Shown: positions 26,091 through 35,757, counted from the first letter of the stretch. The stretch: DNA of 64,000 bases from Armatimonadota bacterium (GCA_018268375.1 JAFDWS010000002.1:1054001-1118000); one strand, 5' to 3'. Numbers and translations are program-made. The notes: a model not told the origin generated them from the sequence alone.

Positions 26091-26117
26091 AAAAAGAGCC
26101 CGGCAGGTTGCCGGGCT
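26091..26117 (-). terminator. Rho-independent terminator of the prepilin-like gene
   Basis: Perfect 9-bp stem AGCCCGGCA/TGCCGGGCT with a 3-nt loop. Read on the minus strand it is followed by CTTTTTCG. It lies ~50 nt after the gene's stop and may also stop the arsenic operon from the other side. Confidence 0.8.
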
Positions 26118-26165
26118 ATGAGCATTCGTGCCGAGCTCCTCGGCGACAGCATTGCTACAAAACTA

Positions 26166-27095
26166 TTAGTTGCACTTGGGATGCGGGCCGTCGGCGTCGC
26201 TGGTCCAAAGGCAGATGTCCCCAAGCGCCTTCTTGTAGGGAACGACCTTCGCGTGGCCGTCCGTGAATTGGGCAGCAAGCTGACCACCATAGCGGTTCTC
26301 CATCAACTGCATGGCCTGCTTTTCATGACCAACGCTCAGCGGTCCACTTTCGCCGCCGGAGTAGCTCCAGTTGGAGTTACCGAGGTTCTTCCAGTAGTAC
26401 CTGTACTGTGCGCCCTGGCTGTCAATGAAGGCGAGTTCTGTTCCGTTCAGCTTGCTGACCTCGGTGATGCCACTCTGGTTCGCAATGTCGGGGACAGCGC
26501 CATAAAAGGAAGCGTCGATCAGCATGATCGTTGAGGCCACGCGCGGGATGCTCGTATGGTTGACGCTCTGCGGGTTGCCGTTCGGGTCAGCGAAGGCACC
26601 GGCCGGGCTCAAATAAGCATCGTTGTGGCCGTAGCTGTTCTGGCCACCATAACCATTACCCGTGCAGCCTGCACCGGTGCAATTGGGAGCACTGCCGTCG
26701 CCGGGGATGAAGGGCGTCGGGTTGCCGGGCGACTTGAAGACGCCAAAGTTCTTCATATAGGGCTCGACGATGTAGCACCAGTAATAGCGCTGGAGGGCGC
26801 CAGCGGTCAGGTGCTTCGCCGTGCCCTTCAAGTTATTGTTCGTGTCGTAGTAGTCAGGGCAATTCGTGAAGTTGCCGTTGGTATCGCGACAATTGAACCG
26901 GTGCGGATAGAAGTTGTCGTCGTAGTCCGTCAAGTAGATCATGGTGCCCATGCCCATTTGCTTGGTGTTGTTCAAGCTCTGGGTCTTCTTCGCTGCCTCT
27001 TTGGCCTTTGCGAAGACGGGGAACAGAATGGCCGCAAGGATCGCGATGATGGCAATGACCACCAACAGCTCGATGAGGGTGAACGCGCGTCTCAT
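26166..27095 (-). CDS. Prepilin-type secreted protein (H-X9-DG-like family)
   Basis: Using ATG 27095 gives a short basic leader, then [19 protein letters not shown], the type IV prepilin cleavage and methylation helix, and [13 protein letters not shown]. The N-terminal half continues in the style of the large Armatimonadota and Planctomycete pseudopilin families. Near the C-terminus [13 protein letters not shown] matches the H-X9-DG processing motif, but with Tyr in place of the first His. The 309-residue protein would be exported and assembled by a type II/IV pilus machine whose genes are not in this window. Confidence 0.85.
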   Translation of the reverse strand: MRRAFTLIELLVVIAIIAILAAILFPVFAKAKEAAKKTQSLNNTKQMGMGTMIYLTDYDDNFYPHRFNCRDTNGNFTNCPDYYDTNNNLKGTAKHLTAGALQRYYWCYIVEPYMKNFGVFKSPGNPTPFIPGDGSAPNCTGAGCTGNGYGGQNSYGHNDAYLSPAGAFADPNGNPQSVNHTSIPRVASTIMLIDASFYGAVPDIANQSGITEVSKLNGTELAFIDSQGAQYRYYWKNLGNSNWSYSGGESGPLSVGHEKQAMQLMENRYGGQLAAQFTDGHAKVVPYKKALGDICLWTSDADGPHPKCN

Positions 27096-27212
27096 AATTC
27101 TGGGGTGCTCCCGAAACAAGCTCAGGATGGTGGCGGTTTGTTAAGCCCGGGTTGTATCGCTCAAAGCTTCACCGCGCCTTAACACAAAGTAGGTCGCCGT
27201 ACCAGCACCGAG

Positions 27213-27218
27213 TACACT
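27213..27218 (+). promoter_or_regulatory. -10-like element of the gmhA operon
   Basis: TACACT, 8 nt upstream of the ATG at 27227. It is part of the recurrent TANNNT-start spacing in this window. Confidence 0.4.
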
Positions 27219-27226
27219 CGGTGACG

Positions 27227-27799
27227 ATGGCGACGGCGTTCCGAGGGGCTCTCGTTGAATCGGCACGCCTGTTGCATCAAGTGGTCGACGACGGCGCGCT
27301 GATGGCACGACTCGACCAGGCGGCCGCAACGATTGTCGAGTGCTTTCAAGCGGGCGGCAAGGTGCTCTCCTGCGGAAACGGTGGCAGCATGGCCGATGCC
27401 ATGCATTTCGCCGAGGAGTGGACCGGTCGGTTCCGCAAAGATCGCCGGCCATACCCCGCCCTTGCCCTGGCCGATCCCACTCACCTCTCGTGTACGGCCA
27501 ACGACTTTGGGTTTGAGCATGTGTTCGCGAGGGGCGTCGAAGCGTTTGGGCGACCGGGCGATGTCTTGCTCGTGCTCTCCACTTCTGGCGATTCGGACAA
27601 TATCGTCCTTGCTGCCTCTGCCGCGAGCACTTTGGGGGTGACCGTCATTGGCTTCCTCGGTCGTGGCGGCGGGCAGGTCGCCGAGCACTGCGACCTGCCC
27701 CTTGTCTTCCCAGGCGAAACCTCGGACCGGATCCAAGAACTCCACATGCTCTGCCTTCACGCTTTGATCGAGACCGTGGAGGACGCATTGAATGTCTGA
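27227..27799 (+). CDS. gmhA: Phosphoheptose isomerase
   Basis: The 190-residue SIS-fold enzyme converts sedoheptulose 7-phosphate to D-glycero-D-manno-heptose 7-phosphate, the first step to ADP-heptose. SCGNGGSMADAMHFAEEWTGRF contains the signature (quoted part: GNGGS-x-A-DA), and LSTSGDSDN the phosphate loop. The ATG at 27227 is preferred to the upstream frame start at 27152, which lies in a promoter-like stretch. It overlaps the next glycosyltransferase by 8 nt, so the isomerase, transferase and kinase are one operon. Confidence 0.92.
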   Translation: MATAFRGALVESARLLHQVVDDGALMARLDQAAATIVECFQAGGKVLSCGNGGSMADAMHFAEEWTGRFRKDRRPYPALALADPTHLSCTANDFGFEHVFARGVEAFGRPGDVLLVLSTSGDSDNIVLAASAASTLGVTVIGFLGRGGGQVAEHCDLPLVFPGETSDRIQELHMLCLHALIETVEDALNV

Positions 27800-28853
27800 C
27801 CACGTGCTCGTGTATCAAATCGGCTCACTTGGCGACACCATCGTCTCCATCCCTTGCTACCGCGCCATCCGCCGCCACTTTCGCGGCAAGCAGATCCGAC
27901 TCCTCGAAGCGAAGCTCAAGGAAGGGCGGGTCATGCCGTCCGATATGCTGATGCGTGAAAACCTGATCGACGGCGTCACCCAGTACCCGCATGGCGGCAC
28001 AGGACTCAAGGGAAAGCTGGATGTTTGGAAATCGGTATTCAAAGAGCGGCCCTCGACCGTGGTCTACATCGGCCCAGCGGAGCGGCCTCCAAAGGTCGTG
28101 CAAAGGGACAAAGCCTTCTTCCGCATGTGCGGCGTTCCCCACCTCGTTGGGTTCCACGGGGTGGACTACGCCCAGTTCCAAACGCGCTGCCCCGACGGCT
28201 TCCTGCCGTCGATGCCTCACCAGTCCAGGCTGCGACTGGAGCGCCTGAGCAAAGACGGCGTCGCTTTCCAAGAAGAAGACCTTGCAACGCCCCTCCTCCA
28301 TCCCACCATCGAGGAGAAGGAGTCCGTCATGGACTGGTTGGACAAGAACCGGGACTTCCCAACCAGGAAGCTCGTGACCATCGGCTTTATGACAGCAAAG
28401 CCCCTCACGCGCTGGCCGATCGAGCGGTTCGAAGACCTTGGGCGGCGCCTCGCCGAAACAGGACAAGTGGAGCTGATCGTGACGGGTGGGCCCGGAGAAA
28501 AGGCCGTCGGCGAGCATCTTGTCCAGGCTTGGGGGCAAGGACTGGTGGCGGCCGGGGTGTTCGCCATCCATGACATGGCCGCCCTTCTCGGCATGTCAGA
28601 CCTCTACATCGGCCTGGACACAGGCACAACCCACCTCGCCGCCACTGTCGACGCGCCGATCCTCGCCCTTTACGCCGACCACACTCAGCCTGGCGAATGG
28701 GCCCCTATGGGCAAGCAGTCCGAAGTGATGACCCACCGCGTAGCCTGCGGAGGCTGCCGCGGGTTCGACTGCTCGGTCCAGGGCCATCCCTGCATGGCTG
28801 GCCTGACCGTGGATATGGTGCTGCAGCGCGCCAAGGAGCGCCTCGGACTGTGA
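27792..28853 (+). CDS. Glycosyltransferase family 9 (heptosyltransferase-like)
   Basis: The 353-residue GT-B enzyme would transfer heptose from ADP-heptose to a lipid or glycan acceptor. YQIGSLGDTIVSIP at the N-terminus and IGLDTGTTHLAATVDAPILALY in the C-terminal domain (key: D-T-G-x-x-H-L-A) are family hallmarks. A Cys-rich stretch (CGGCRGFDC...C) near the end is common in this family. Between gmhA and the heptose kinase its donor is most likely ADP-heptose, but acceptor and linkage are unknown. Confidence 0.88.
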   Translation: MSDHVLVYQIGSLGDTIVSIPCYRAIRRHFRGKQIRLLEAKLKEGRVMPSDMLMRENLIDGVTQYPHGGTGLKGKLDVWKSVFKERPSTVVYIGPAERPPKVVQRDKAFFRMCGVPHLVGFHGVDYAQFQTRCPDGFLPSMPHQSRLRLERLSKDGVAFQEEDLATPLLHPTIEEKESVMDWLDKNRDFPTRKLVTIGFMTAKPLTRWPIERFEDLGRRLAETGQVELIVTGGPGEKAVGEHLVQAWGQGLVAAGVFAIHDMAALLGMSDLYIGLDTGTTHLAATVDAPILALYADHTQPGEWAPMGKQSEVMTHRVACGGCRGFDCSVQGHPCMAGLTVDMVLQRAKERLGL

Positions 28854-29815
28854 CCGACCACGAGCTCGTCCTTGCTTTCGAGGGCCTGAAGATCGCCGTC
28901 ATCGGCGATCTGATGATGGACGAGTACGTCTGGGGCGACGCCGCCCGGGTCTCCCCCGAATCGCCCGTCCTTGTGATCGAAGTGAGATCGGATTCGGCTG
29001 TTCCCGGCGGTGCCGCCAACGTCGCCGCCAACGCCATGGCGCTCGGTGCCCAAGCCCAAATCCTCGGCGTCGTTGGTGAAGACGTCCCCGGTACCGCGCT
29101 CAAAGCCAGCCTTGAGCAACGCGGTGCCAACATCTCCGGCATCGTGACCGACCCGACAAGGCCGACCACTCGCAAGACCAGGATCGTCGCCCAGAACCAG
29201 CAGGTCCTCCGCATTGACCGGGAGAGCTCTCACGAAACGCCAGCGGCTGCGACGAAAGCCCTTGGCGCCCACATTGCAAGCGCGGTCGCCAATTCTGACG
29301 CCATTCTCGTCTCGGACTATGCGAAGGGCGTCGTCAACGCGCAGACAGTCCCCAACACGATCTCCCTCTGCCAGTCAGGCAAGAAGCTGCTGGTCGCGAA
29401 CGCCAAGCCCGACAACGTCGAACTCTTCGCCGGTGCCTCGGTCGTTTCGCTCAATGTGTCGGAGGCAGTCGCAGCAAGCGGCGACGCGCGCTTCCGTACT
29501 GACGAAATCGAATGGGCGGGCAAGGAACTTCGCAAGCACTTGAAGATCGGCACCCTCATCGTGACCCGCGGCCCACTCGGCATCACCTATTGGACGGAGG
29601 AGGATGGGTTCCACCGCATCCCCGCTCATCCCGTCGAGGTCTACGACGTGGCGGGCGCTGGCGACACTGTGATCACGACGATCACCTTGGCGCTAGCAGC
29701 CGGGGCACCGATGGATCAGGCTTCAAGACTGGCCGTGCGGGCCGCAGCGATCGTTGTCGGCAAGGTGGGCGTGGCCACCGTGACCGCGAACGAACTGCTG
29801 GAAGCACTGGGATGA
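28850..29815 (+). CDS. hldA: D-glycero-beta-D-manno-heptose-7-phosphate kinase (HldE N-domain type)
   Basis: GTG at 28850 overlaps the upstream stop (GTGA), giving 321 residues. This PfkB-family kinase phosphorylates heptose 7-phosphate to the 1,7-bisphosphate. GGAANVAANAMALGA near residue 53 binds the sugar and VAGAGDTVI near residue 270 contains the catalytic Asp. There is no C-terminal nucleotidyltransferase domain, so it is the single-domain HldA/RfaE1 form; the bisphosphatase and the adenylyltransferase must be encoded elsewhere. Confidence 0.9.
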   Translation: MTDHELVLAFEGLKIAVIGDLMMDEYVWGDAARVSPESPVLVIEVRSDSAVPGGAANVAANAMALGAQAQILGVVGEDVPGTALKASLEQRGANISGIVTDPTRPTTRKTRIVAQNQQVLRIDRESSHETPAAATKALGAHIASAVANSDAILVSDYAKGVVNAQTVPNTISLCQSGKKLLVANAKPDNVELFAGASVVSLNVSEAVAASGDARFRTDEIEWAGKELRKHLKIGTLIVTRGPLGITYWTEEDGFHRIPAHPVEVYDVAGAGDTVITTITLALAAGAPMDQASRLAVRAAAIVVGKVGVATVTANELLEALG

Positions 29816-30453
29816 AACCCGTCCCCGCCGCGGACGTGCGGTTTGACTACTTGCAGGAAGACGGTTCGATTCTGATCGACATGCGCTCGCCGGTGAAGAG
29901 GGTTCGGCTCATTTTAGAGTTTCTCCTGATGGCTTGCACATCTTTATTTGTGGTCATGAAGTTCGCATCGATATTTCAAGGTCAGCCGTGGCTTTGGCTC
30001 CTCCCGCTCCCTTCGGTTCTAATCCTAACCTTAACAGCGATGGAAGCGTTGAGCCTCCATGAAGTGAGGCTGACTCCCAAGGATCGGGGCCTTACGTTGG
30101 TCAAAGGTTTGTTCTTCCTAAGGGCCAAGTACGACGGGCAATACCCGGAGGACATAGTGCTGGAATTGAACCGAAATGAGCACCCTTGGTTCGCAAATTG
30201 GAGGTACCGGTACGGGAGTGCCACCTTGTCCTCGGAGTCAGAGGGCTGGTCGGCGGAGGTTTATGTCAGCCCTTCGCCACCATGGGTTTGGCCCGAGCGG
30301 ATGTCCACTGAAGACGAAGATCGCGTTGTCGCCTTTGCAGAATGGTTCGGGAGCCTCACGCAGATCCCCGTTCACGACTTGCTCAGCTCATCCAAGGCGC
30401 GCCGACTCTACACCCCAACCGTGCCTTCGGAACCTGATACACTTCAGCCGTGA
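29812..30453 (+). CDS. Membrane protein of unknown function, 213 aa
   Basis: ATG at 29812 overlaps the kinase stop (ATGA). Two hydrophobic helices (residues of about 35-58 and 65-85) form a hairpin, followed by ~130 soluble residues with a Trp-rich segment (WPERMSTEDED nearby). The layout resembles small PH-like or bPH-type membrane proteins, but I cannot assign a family. It is translationally coupled to the heptose kinase before it and to nadB after it (GTGA). Confidence 0.55.
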   Translation: MKPVPAADVRFDYLQEDGSILIDMRSPVKRVRLILEFLLMACTSLFVVMKFASIFQGQPWLWLLPLPSVLILTLTAMEALSLHEVRLTPKDRGLTLVKGLFFLRAKYDGQYPEDIVLELNRNEHPWFANWRYRYGSATLSSESEGWSAEVYVSPSPPWVWPERMSTEDEDRVVAFAEWFGSLTQIPVHDLLSSSKARRLYTPTVPSEPDTLQP

Positions 30454-31958
30454 ACGTGACGGAGTTCGACTACCTGGTCGTCGGGAGCGGGCTCGCCGGG
30501 CTTACGTTCGCCCTCCATGCCGCCGAACATGGGTCGGTCTGCGTGCTCACCAAAGCTGAACTGACGGAATCGAACACCAACTACGCCCAAGGCGGCATCG
30601 CCGCTGCCGTCGGCGAATCGGACGAATGGCAGCTCCACGAAGAAGACACCTTGGTAGCTGGAGCCGGTCTGTGCGATCCCGAAGTCGTCCGCTTTCTGGT
30701 GCAACAAGCACCGGCAGAAATCGAGTGGTTACGGTCGCTGGGGGCACGGTTCGACATCCACCTCGGCCGGGAAGGCGGCCATAGCCGCAACCGGATCGTC
30801 CACCATGGGGACAACACAGGCTGGGAGGTCGAGCGGGTCGTCAGCGACGCCGTCCGCCGCAACGAGGCGATCTCGGTCTATGAGAACGCTTTCGTGACCG
30901 ATCTGCTCAAGGATGCGAACGGGCGCGTCGCCGGGCTGAGGGCCCATGTCGCCGACCGTGGCGTCAGATGCTTCAAGGGGCGAGCCGTGATGCTCGCGAC
31001 GGGCGGAGCTGGGATGCTCTATGCCCGCACCACGAATCCTCGGGTTGCAACGGCAGACGGTATCGGCCTTGCTCACGACGTCGGAGCAGAAATCAAGGAC
31101 ATGGAATTCATGCAGTTCCATCCCACTGTCCTCTATCACCAGCAGTTGCGGGGGTTCTTGGTGACCGAGGCTGTGCGCGGCGCGGGAGGGACCCTGAGAA
31201 ACCACCACGGTCACCGCTTCATGTACGACTATGACGAGCGCCTCGAACTGGCTCCACGGGACGTCGTCGCCCGTTCGATCGAGCGCGAGATGGCGAAACT
31301 CAAGACCTGGTGCGTCTACCTCGATATCGCTCATTTACCGGCGGCTCCTCTCATGGAAGAGTTCCCAACCATATGGTCAAAGCTGCGGGAGCTCGGCATC
31401 GAGATGGAGAAGGACTGGATCCCTGTCACGCCAGGGCAGCACTATTCTTGCGGCGGCATCGTGACGGACATGCAGGCGCGCTCGAACGTGCCAGGACTTT
31501 ATGCCGCGGGCGAGGTGGCACGGACTGGCGTCCACGGAGCAAACCGCCTCGCCAGCAACAGCCTCTTGGAAGCCATGGTCTTTGCGACCTCGGCCGCCCG
31601 AAGCGTCAAATCCGAGCCCGTCGGCGGAGCTTTGACCGAGTCTCCCGAACCAAAGAGCATTGCTGAGAGCGAAGCTGTCCGCATCCGGCACTCGATCCAG
31701 AAGTCGATGACGGAAAAGGCGGGCGTGTTCCGCACGACCGCGGGCCTTCAGGACGCAAAACGGACAATCGACGGCTTGCTCGCGGAGTACGGGCAACTGC
31801 CAAGCGCGCCGTTCCTGGCCTATTCCCGCGAGACGTACAACATCGCTATCGCCGCCCAATACGTCGTTGATGGTGCTCTAGCCCGCACTGAGAACGTCGG
31901 CCTCCACTTCAACGCCGACCTCGTCACTTCTCAAACGCCGGTGGCGCCGATAAAGTAG
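30450..31958 (+). CDS. nadB: L-aspartate oxidase
   Basis: The 502-residue flavoprotein oxidises L-aspartate to iminoaspartate, the first step of de novo NAD synthesis. The FAD dinucleotide motif VVGSGLAG is at residues 10-17, and NYAQGGIAAA is the conserved follow-up. RIVHHGDNTGWEVER, QFHPT and HYSCGGIVTD are family blocks, and TGVHGANRLASNSLLE binds the flavin. GTG start overlaps the membrane-protein stop. It is the last gene of the gmhA operon; nadA and nadC are not nearby. Its 3' end overlaps the convergent gene by 35 nt. Confidence 0.95.
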   Translation: MNVTEFDYLVVGSGLAGLTFALHAAEHGSVCVLTKAELTESNTNYAQGGIAAAVGESDEWQLHEEDTLVAGAGLCDPEVVRFLVQQAPAEIEWLRSLGARFDIHLGREGGHSRNRIVHHGDNTGWEVERVVSDAVRRNEAISVYENAFVTDLLKDANGRVAGLRAHVADRGVRCFKGRAVMLATGGAGMLYARTTNPRVATADGIGLAHDVGAEIKDMEFMQFHPTVLYHQQLRGFLVTEAVRGAGGTLRNHHGHRFMYDYDERLELAPRDVVARSIEREMAKLKTWCVYLDIAHLPAAPLMEEFPTIWSKLRELGIEMEKDWIPVTPGQHYSCGGIVTDMQARSNVPGLYAAGEVARTGVHGANRLASNSLLEAMVFATSAARSVKSEPVGGALTESPEPKSIAESEAVRIRHSIQKSMTEKAGVFRTTAGLQDAKRTIDGLLAEYGQLPSAPFLAYSRETYNIAIAAQYVVDGALARTENVGLHFNADLVTSQTPVAPIK

Positions 31959-33729
31959 GCAAAGGCGCTGCCCACTTCGGCCGGATCAAGAGCGCCTTGC
32001 AGGGGCCCGCTCCGGCAGGCTGATAATCGACACGTAGAACACCGAACTGCTCCCGGAAAGTGAGCCTCTTCAGGTTCGACACCTTCGCCACTCGAGTCTG
32101 GTTGCGCAAAAGGAACACGAGCTGCTTCTTTTCAGCCTTCACTGGTGTCCATGTCACTTCGATGCCCCTGGGAGTCGAAACCGCAACAACTGGTTCGACC
32201 GACACGACCCGGACGTCGCTCGTCAAGGTCTTGAGGTATTCCGAGGCGGCGGGGTCGGGAGCGCCGGTTTGAAAGATCGCGTTACGGAGTCCCACGAGGG
32301 GGGCTGAAGGGGCGGCTTCGGCAACCGGCAGTCCAAGCCTCTGTGTGAATTTCGGCAAGGCGGACTCGGCGCAAAGCCCCGCATGGAGAAGAGCCGCTTC
32401 GATCCGTTTCGTCGGCTCCGGATCTAATGCTGCCGCCATGCTGGCGATGGCGGCGGCACGGGACGCGGTGACTCTGTCTGCCGCCCAGAACCGCCAGGTC
32501 AGAGGGTCCATCCTCCATAGAAGGCTCGTCAGAAGCGAATTGGCGGTGGCCGTTTCACCTTGCGACAAGGAGAGCCCTTGAGTCAGGAACGCGTGCGCTG
32601 CCGCGAAGTCCATGCCCCTCCCGTCCGCCCCGTAAGGGAGCTGGCTTTGGCTGCCGGGCTCGATCGCAAAGAGGCTCTTGCTGAAATACTCCTCAAGGGC
32701 TGCGTGAGCTTCGTCCACGATGGTCGCTGCCCGCCCAGCTGTCAAGTTGCTCATCGTAAGCTCACAGGTTTCGCCTAGGCCAAGGGGTGGGGCCGAGAGC
32801 TGTCGTGGAGGGCCCGGCGTGCCAAGTGCCAATGCACGGCCCGTCGGAATGCGAACCATGGGAAAGGACAACGTGAGGCTACTTTCACGGCAAAAGACGA
32901 CCGGACCGTCCTCCAAAGCAGCACCTGAATCGACGACGGGGCTCTCCGTCTTCACCTTGTAACCGGCCGCCTTGCACAAGACCGCGGACGGAGGCACGAT
33001 CGCACCCTCCCGGTCGAACATCCACGTGACTCGAAGGGCATCGGGCTCCTCGACGATTGTTCTGCTCACGAGGCTTGGAGCGGGCTGAGTCCACAGTGAC
33101 TCTTGCGATTGGAGCTTCTGGGACAACGCACCCAAAGTCCCGACCGTGTTGGCGGTGAGGGATTGCAGCCCAAAAGGAAGGCAGATGCGGACTTTGCCCT
33201 TGTAGAGGCCGACTGTCTTCAGCTTCCATTCCCCGCTTCGCCCTTTCACCACGACCTCGGGCCCGGCACCGTCCAGGAAGACGAGCAACACCGGCGGTTG
33301 CTTGTCGGCAAAGCTGACGAGCACCCATGAGGACGGCGGAGTCGGGGTCTCAGCCCCGTATGTCGCCCCAGGCACAGTGAGGTTTGGGGAACTGAGCGTC
33401 GACAGTTTGAGCTCGAGCCCGAGTGGGCAATCTAACTCAAATCCAGGGCTACGAAGGTTGACCGTGACTCCCTGCGGCGTGCCAGCGAAGACCCCGCTCG
33501 AGTACTTGGTCACCTCGGCCGTCGTACTGACCCTCTTCAAGGGCAATGCCCGGAGGAACGAAAAGGAGTCTGAACCAGACGCTCTTGTTCGGAACGATTC
33601 TTCCGTGAACATGAATCCGGGCACCTGGGGCAGGTTTGTGTAGCCAAAACGACCGAAGGCCTGCGCAAAGCAGGCCGAAGCGGCGAAGACGAGGGCCGCG
33701 CTAATTAAAGCGCGTACCAAGTAGTTCAA
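31924..33729 (-). CDS. Secreted protein of unknown function, 601 aa
   Basis: Signal peptide ends near ACFA-QAF. The rest is mostly beta, with a helical region near residues 345-470 (EAHAALEEYFSKSLFAIEP) and a beta-sandwich-like C-terminus (VEVTWTPVKAEKKQLVFLLR). I recognise no catalytic motif. Its start lies 29 nt inside the end of the beta-barrel gene, so it is translated with it. It probably works at the cell surface or in the periplasm with the three upstream proteins of the cluster. Confidence 0.55.
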   Translation of the reverse strand: MNYLVRALISAALVFAASACFAQAFGRFGYTNLPQVPGFMFTEESFRTRASGSDSFSFLRALPLKRVSTTAEVTKYSSGVFAGTPQGVTVNLRSPGFELDCPLGLELKLSTLSSPNLTVPGATYGAETPTPPSSWVLVSFADKQPPVLLVFLDGAGPEVVVKGRSGEWKLKTVGLYKGKVRICLPFGLQSLTANTVGTLGALSQKLQSQESLWTQPAPSLVSRTIVEEPDALRVTWMFDREGAIVPPSAVLCKAAGYKVKTESPVVDSGAALEDGPVVFCRESSLTLSFPMVRIPTGRALALGTPGPPRQLSAPPLGLGETCELTMSNLTAGRAATIVDEAHAALEEYFSKSLFAIEPGSQSQLPYGADGRGMDFAAAHAFLTQGLSLSQGETATANSLLTSLLWRMDPLTWRFWAADRVTASRAAAIASMAAALDPEPTKRIEAALLHAGLCAESALPKFTQRLGLPVAEAAPSAPLVGLRNAIFQTGAPDPAASEYLKTLTSDVRVVSVEPVVAVSTPRGIEVTWTPVKAEKKQLVFLLRNQTRVAKVSNLKRLTFREQFGVLRVDYQPAGAGPCKALLIRPKWAAPLPTLSAPPAFEK

Positions 33730-35704
33730 TTCCCAGTCGTTTCGTTCGCGTCGAATAGCTCAGGCCGATCTCACGGAATCCGATTCGATAGCCCAGCACC
33801 AGCGTCTGTTCAAGGAAGGTGTCACCAGAGTACCGATCTAGCAAGTAGCCGGCGCTCACCCTCCAGTAAGAGTCCAATTTGTAGTCCAGGTTGAGGTTGG
33901 CGGTCGTCCGGTCGACGTCCAAGCTCTTACTGAGAAACGACCGAACGTTGAAGCGCCCGACCGAGTAAATACCGTCCATTGTCAGGCGGTGGCGGCCGAG
34001 AACGTCTTCACTAAAACCGTCTTGGCCGTATTCATACGTGGTCTGAAGATAGAGGCCAGGAAGCCAGTTCGATGCGAGGCTGATCGAGCCGACCTGGGTC
34101 AGCGGTGAACTGACGCTCGTGCCCGCCCATCGCGTCATCGTATAGCTGAATGTCAGCGAATCGCGGGGGTCGACGAAGAGCGTGCGTGAATCCAAACGGG
34201 CCTGGAGGCCAGCTCCTTGTTGGAAGCTCGAGGCGTCTCCCGTGATGCGTTGCTGCTGCGCGGTCAGGCCAAAAGTCATTGACATCGGCAACTTACCGAT
34301 CGCAATCGGATCGCCGTCAATGTTCAGCGCCACGCTATCGTTCTGAAAGCGGTCGCCACTCAGGCTCCGGCCGTGCTGAACGTTTAAGTTCGTCTGAAAA
34401 CCATTGAAGCGCTTGTTTGCTCCAAAGTTGGCGAACAAGCTTCTGTGAGCCGGAAAGTCGAGCTGCGCTGAGACCGAGGTAGTCGGATCGGGCGACCATA
34501 GCTGCCGGACCCCGGCGCCCCAATCGTCGCGCGCTAATCCTCGCAGATTGAGCCCCCCCTCCATATTGGCGCCGTGGTTCCAGTTGTACTCGTAGTCAAG
34601 ATAAGTGCCGCCGGTCGCTCCGAGCCCAGACGAATATCGGTTGCCGTAACGGAACCGCAACAGGCTGGTTTCACCTGGCTTTAGTGAGAGGTAGTAGGGA
34701 TAGTTGATCGCAACCGAGCTGTTCGAGACGTTAAAGAACTGCTCCGTGATCACCGGGCTCGACGTGTTCAGGTCGACCTGGAATAGGGGCAGAGACATGA
34801 CCGTCTGCCCGCCCAGCTTGACGGCAGCCTTCTGGAACTGCACTCCGCGGCTCGGCGAGACCACGGCTTTCTTCGCTTCCACTGTGGACATCGCTGCCGA
34901 TGTGTCGAGGAAACTGAGGAGCGATTCGTTGAGGTTTCCTTCGTGGGGCTTCGTTTCCCCAAAAGAGACGTCGAGCGCCTTGAATTCGGGGACCTCCTTC
35001 GTCGTGACCATTGCGCCCGTTGGCGTCTTCACGAGCACGGGCACCTGCTTTGGCTCCCAGATCAGTCCGATGCCCTTCCGCGTGTTCAGCTTGAAATAAA
35101 GCTCGCGAAACGTCTCTGTGCGCTTGCCAAGCGTGAGTTGGGCGTTACGGGCCCGCAACTCATAGCTTGAAACTCTGAGCTGCATCTGGTCGGCTCTGAC
35201 AACGACGTCCCTGTAATGGAGGACGGCTCCGTTGTGATTGCCCGTCGCATCGAGGATCTTGTCCTGGGTCGCGTACGAGACGTTTTCGTTGGTCGCAATT
35301 TCTATGAACTCTTTTGCCGAGTCCAAGACAGAGCGGTCGTTGACAAAATCTATTTCGAGCGTGCCGGAGGCGTTCTGGCTGAACACGTTCGCCCGGACCT
35401 TCGCGGTGCCGGGCACGCCAGGTGCGGTCAAGACGATTCGTGCAAAGCCGTTCTGGCTTTCGATAACGTTCTTGCCTCGGAAAGTGCCTTTGTCAGTCTC
35501 GAAGACCACAGGCGTTCCATCTCTGACGATAGATCCGTTCAGATCGCGCACCTCGGCCGTCACGGTCACCGTTGAGTGGCCATCGGCGACGCTGATGGAC
35601 GGGAAGCAAGAAAGGTTGATGGAGGCCTTTTGGGCTGCGGCGAATGTGGCCGTGACGGTGGCCAGGAGGATCGGGAAGAGAATGCGCTTTGCCGCTGAGT
35701 ACAT
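33701..35704 (-). CDS. Ig-like / OstA-like / beta-barrel outer membrane protein
   Basis: Start chosen at ATG 35704, where a standard signal peptide begins (cleavage near AAAQ). The 667-residue protein has a Big_1-like Ig domain (residues of about 28-125; VTVTAEVRDLNGSIVRDGTPV-type core). An OstA/LptA-like repeat stretch follows (DATGNHNGAVLHYRDVVVRAD as key part). About 370 residues of alternating Tyr/Gly/Asn-rich strands end in a C-terminal barrel strand. The OstA-plus-barrel order is that of LptD, which inserts LPS; the Ig domain is extra. Whether it transports LPS is inference. Confidence 0.65.
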   Translation of the reverse strand: MYSAAKRILFPILLATVTATFAAAQKASINLSCFPSISVADGHSTVTVTAEVRDLNGSIVRDGTPVVFETDKGTFRGKNVIESQNGFARIVLTAPGVPGTAKVRANVFSQNASGTLEIDFVNDRSVLDSAKEFIEIATNENVSYATQDKILDATGNHNGAVLHYRDVVVRADQMQLRVSSYELRARNAQLTLGKRTETFRELYFKLNTRKGIGLIWEPKQVPVLVKTPTGAMVTTKEVPEFKALDVSFGETKPHEGNLNESLLSFLDTSAAMSTVEAKKAVVSPSRGVQFQKAAVKLGGQTVMSLPLFQVDLNTSSPVITEQFFNVSNSSVAINYPYYLSLKPGETSLLRFRYGNRYSSGLGATGGTYLDYEYNWNHGANMEGGLNLRGLARDDWGAGVRQLWSPDPTTSVSAQLDFPAHRSLFANFGANKRFNGFQTNLNVQHGRSLSGDRFQNDSVALNIDGDPIAIGKLPMSMTFGLTAQQQRITGDASSFQQGAGLQARLDSRTLFVDPRDSLTFSYTMTRWAGTSVSSPLTQVGSISLASNWLPGLYLQTTYEYGQDGFSEDVLGRHRLTMDGIYSVGRFNVRSFLSKSLDVDRTTANLNLDYKLDSYWRVSAGYLLDRYSGDTFLEQTLVLGYRIGFREIGLSYSTRTKRLGIELLGTRFN

Positions 35705-35757
35705 TTCTTGGGGTTGGTCGGGGCTCAGCTTCTGCAAAGCCCCGACCGGTCGGTTTC

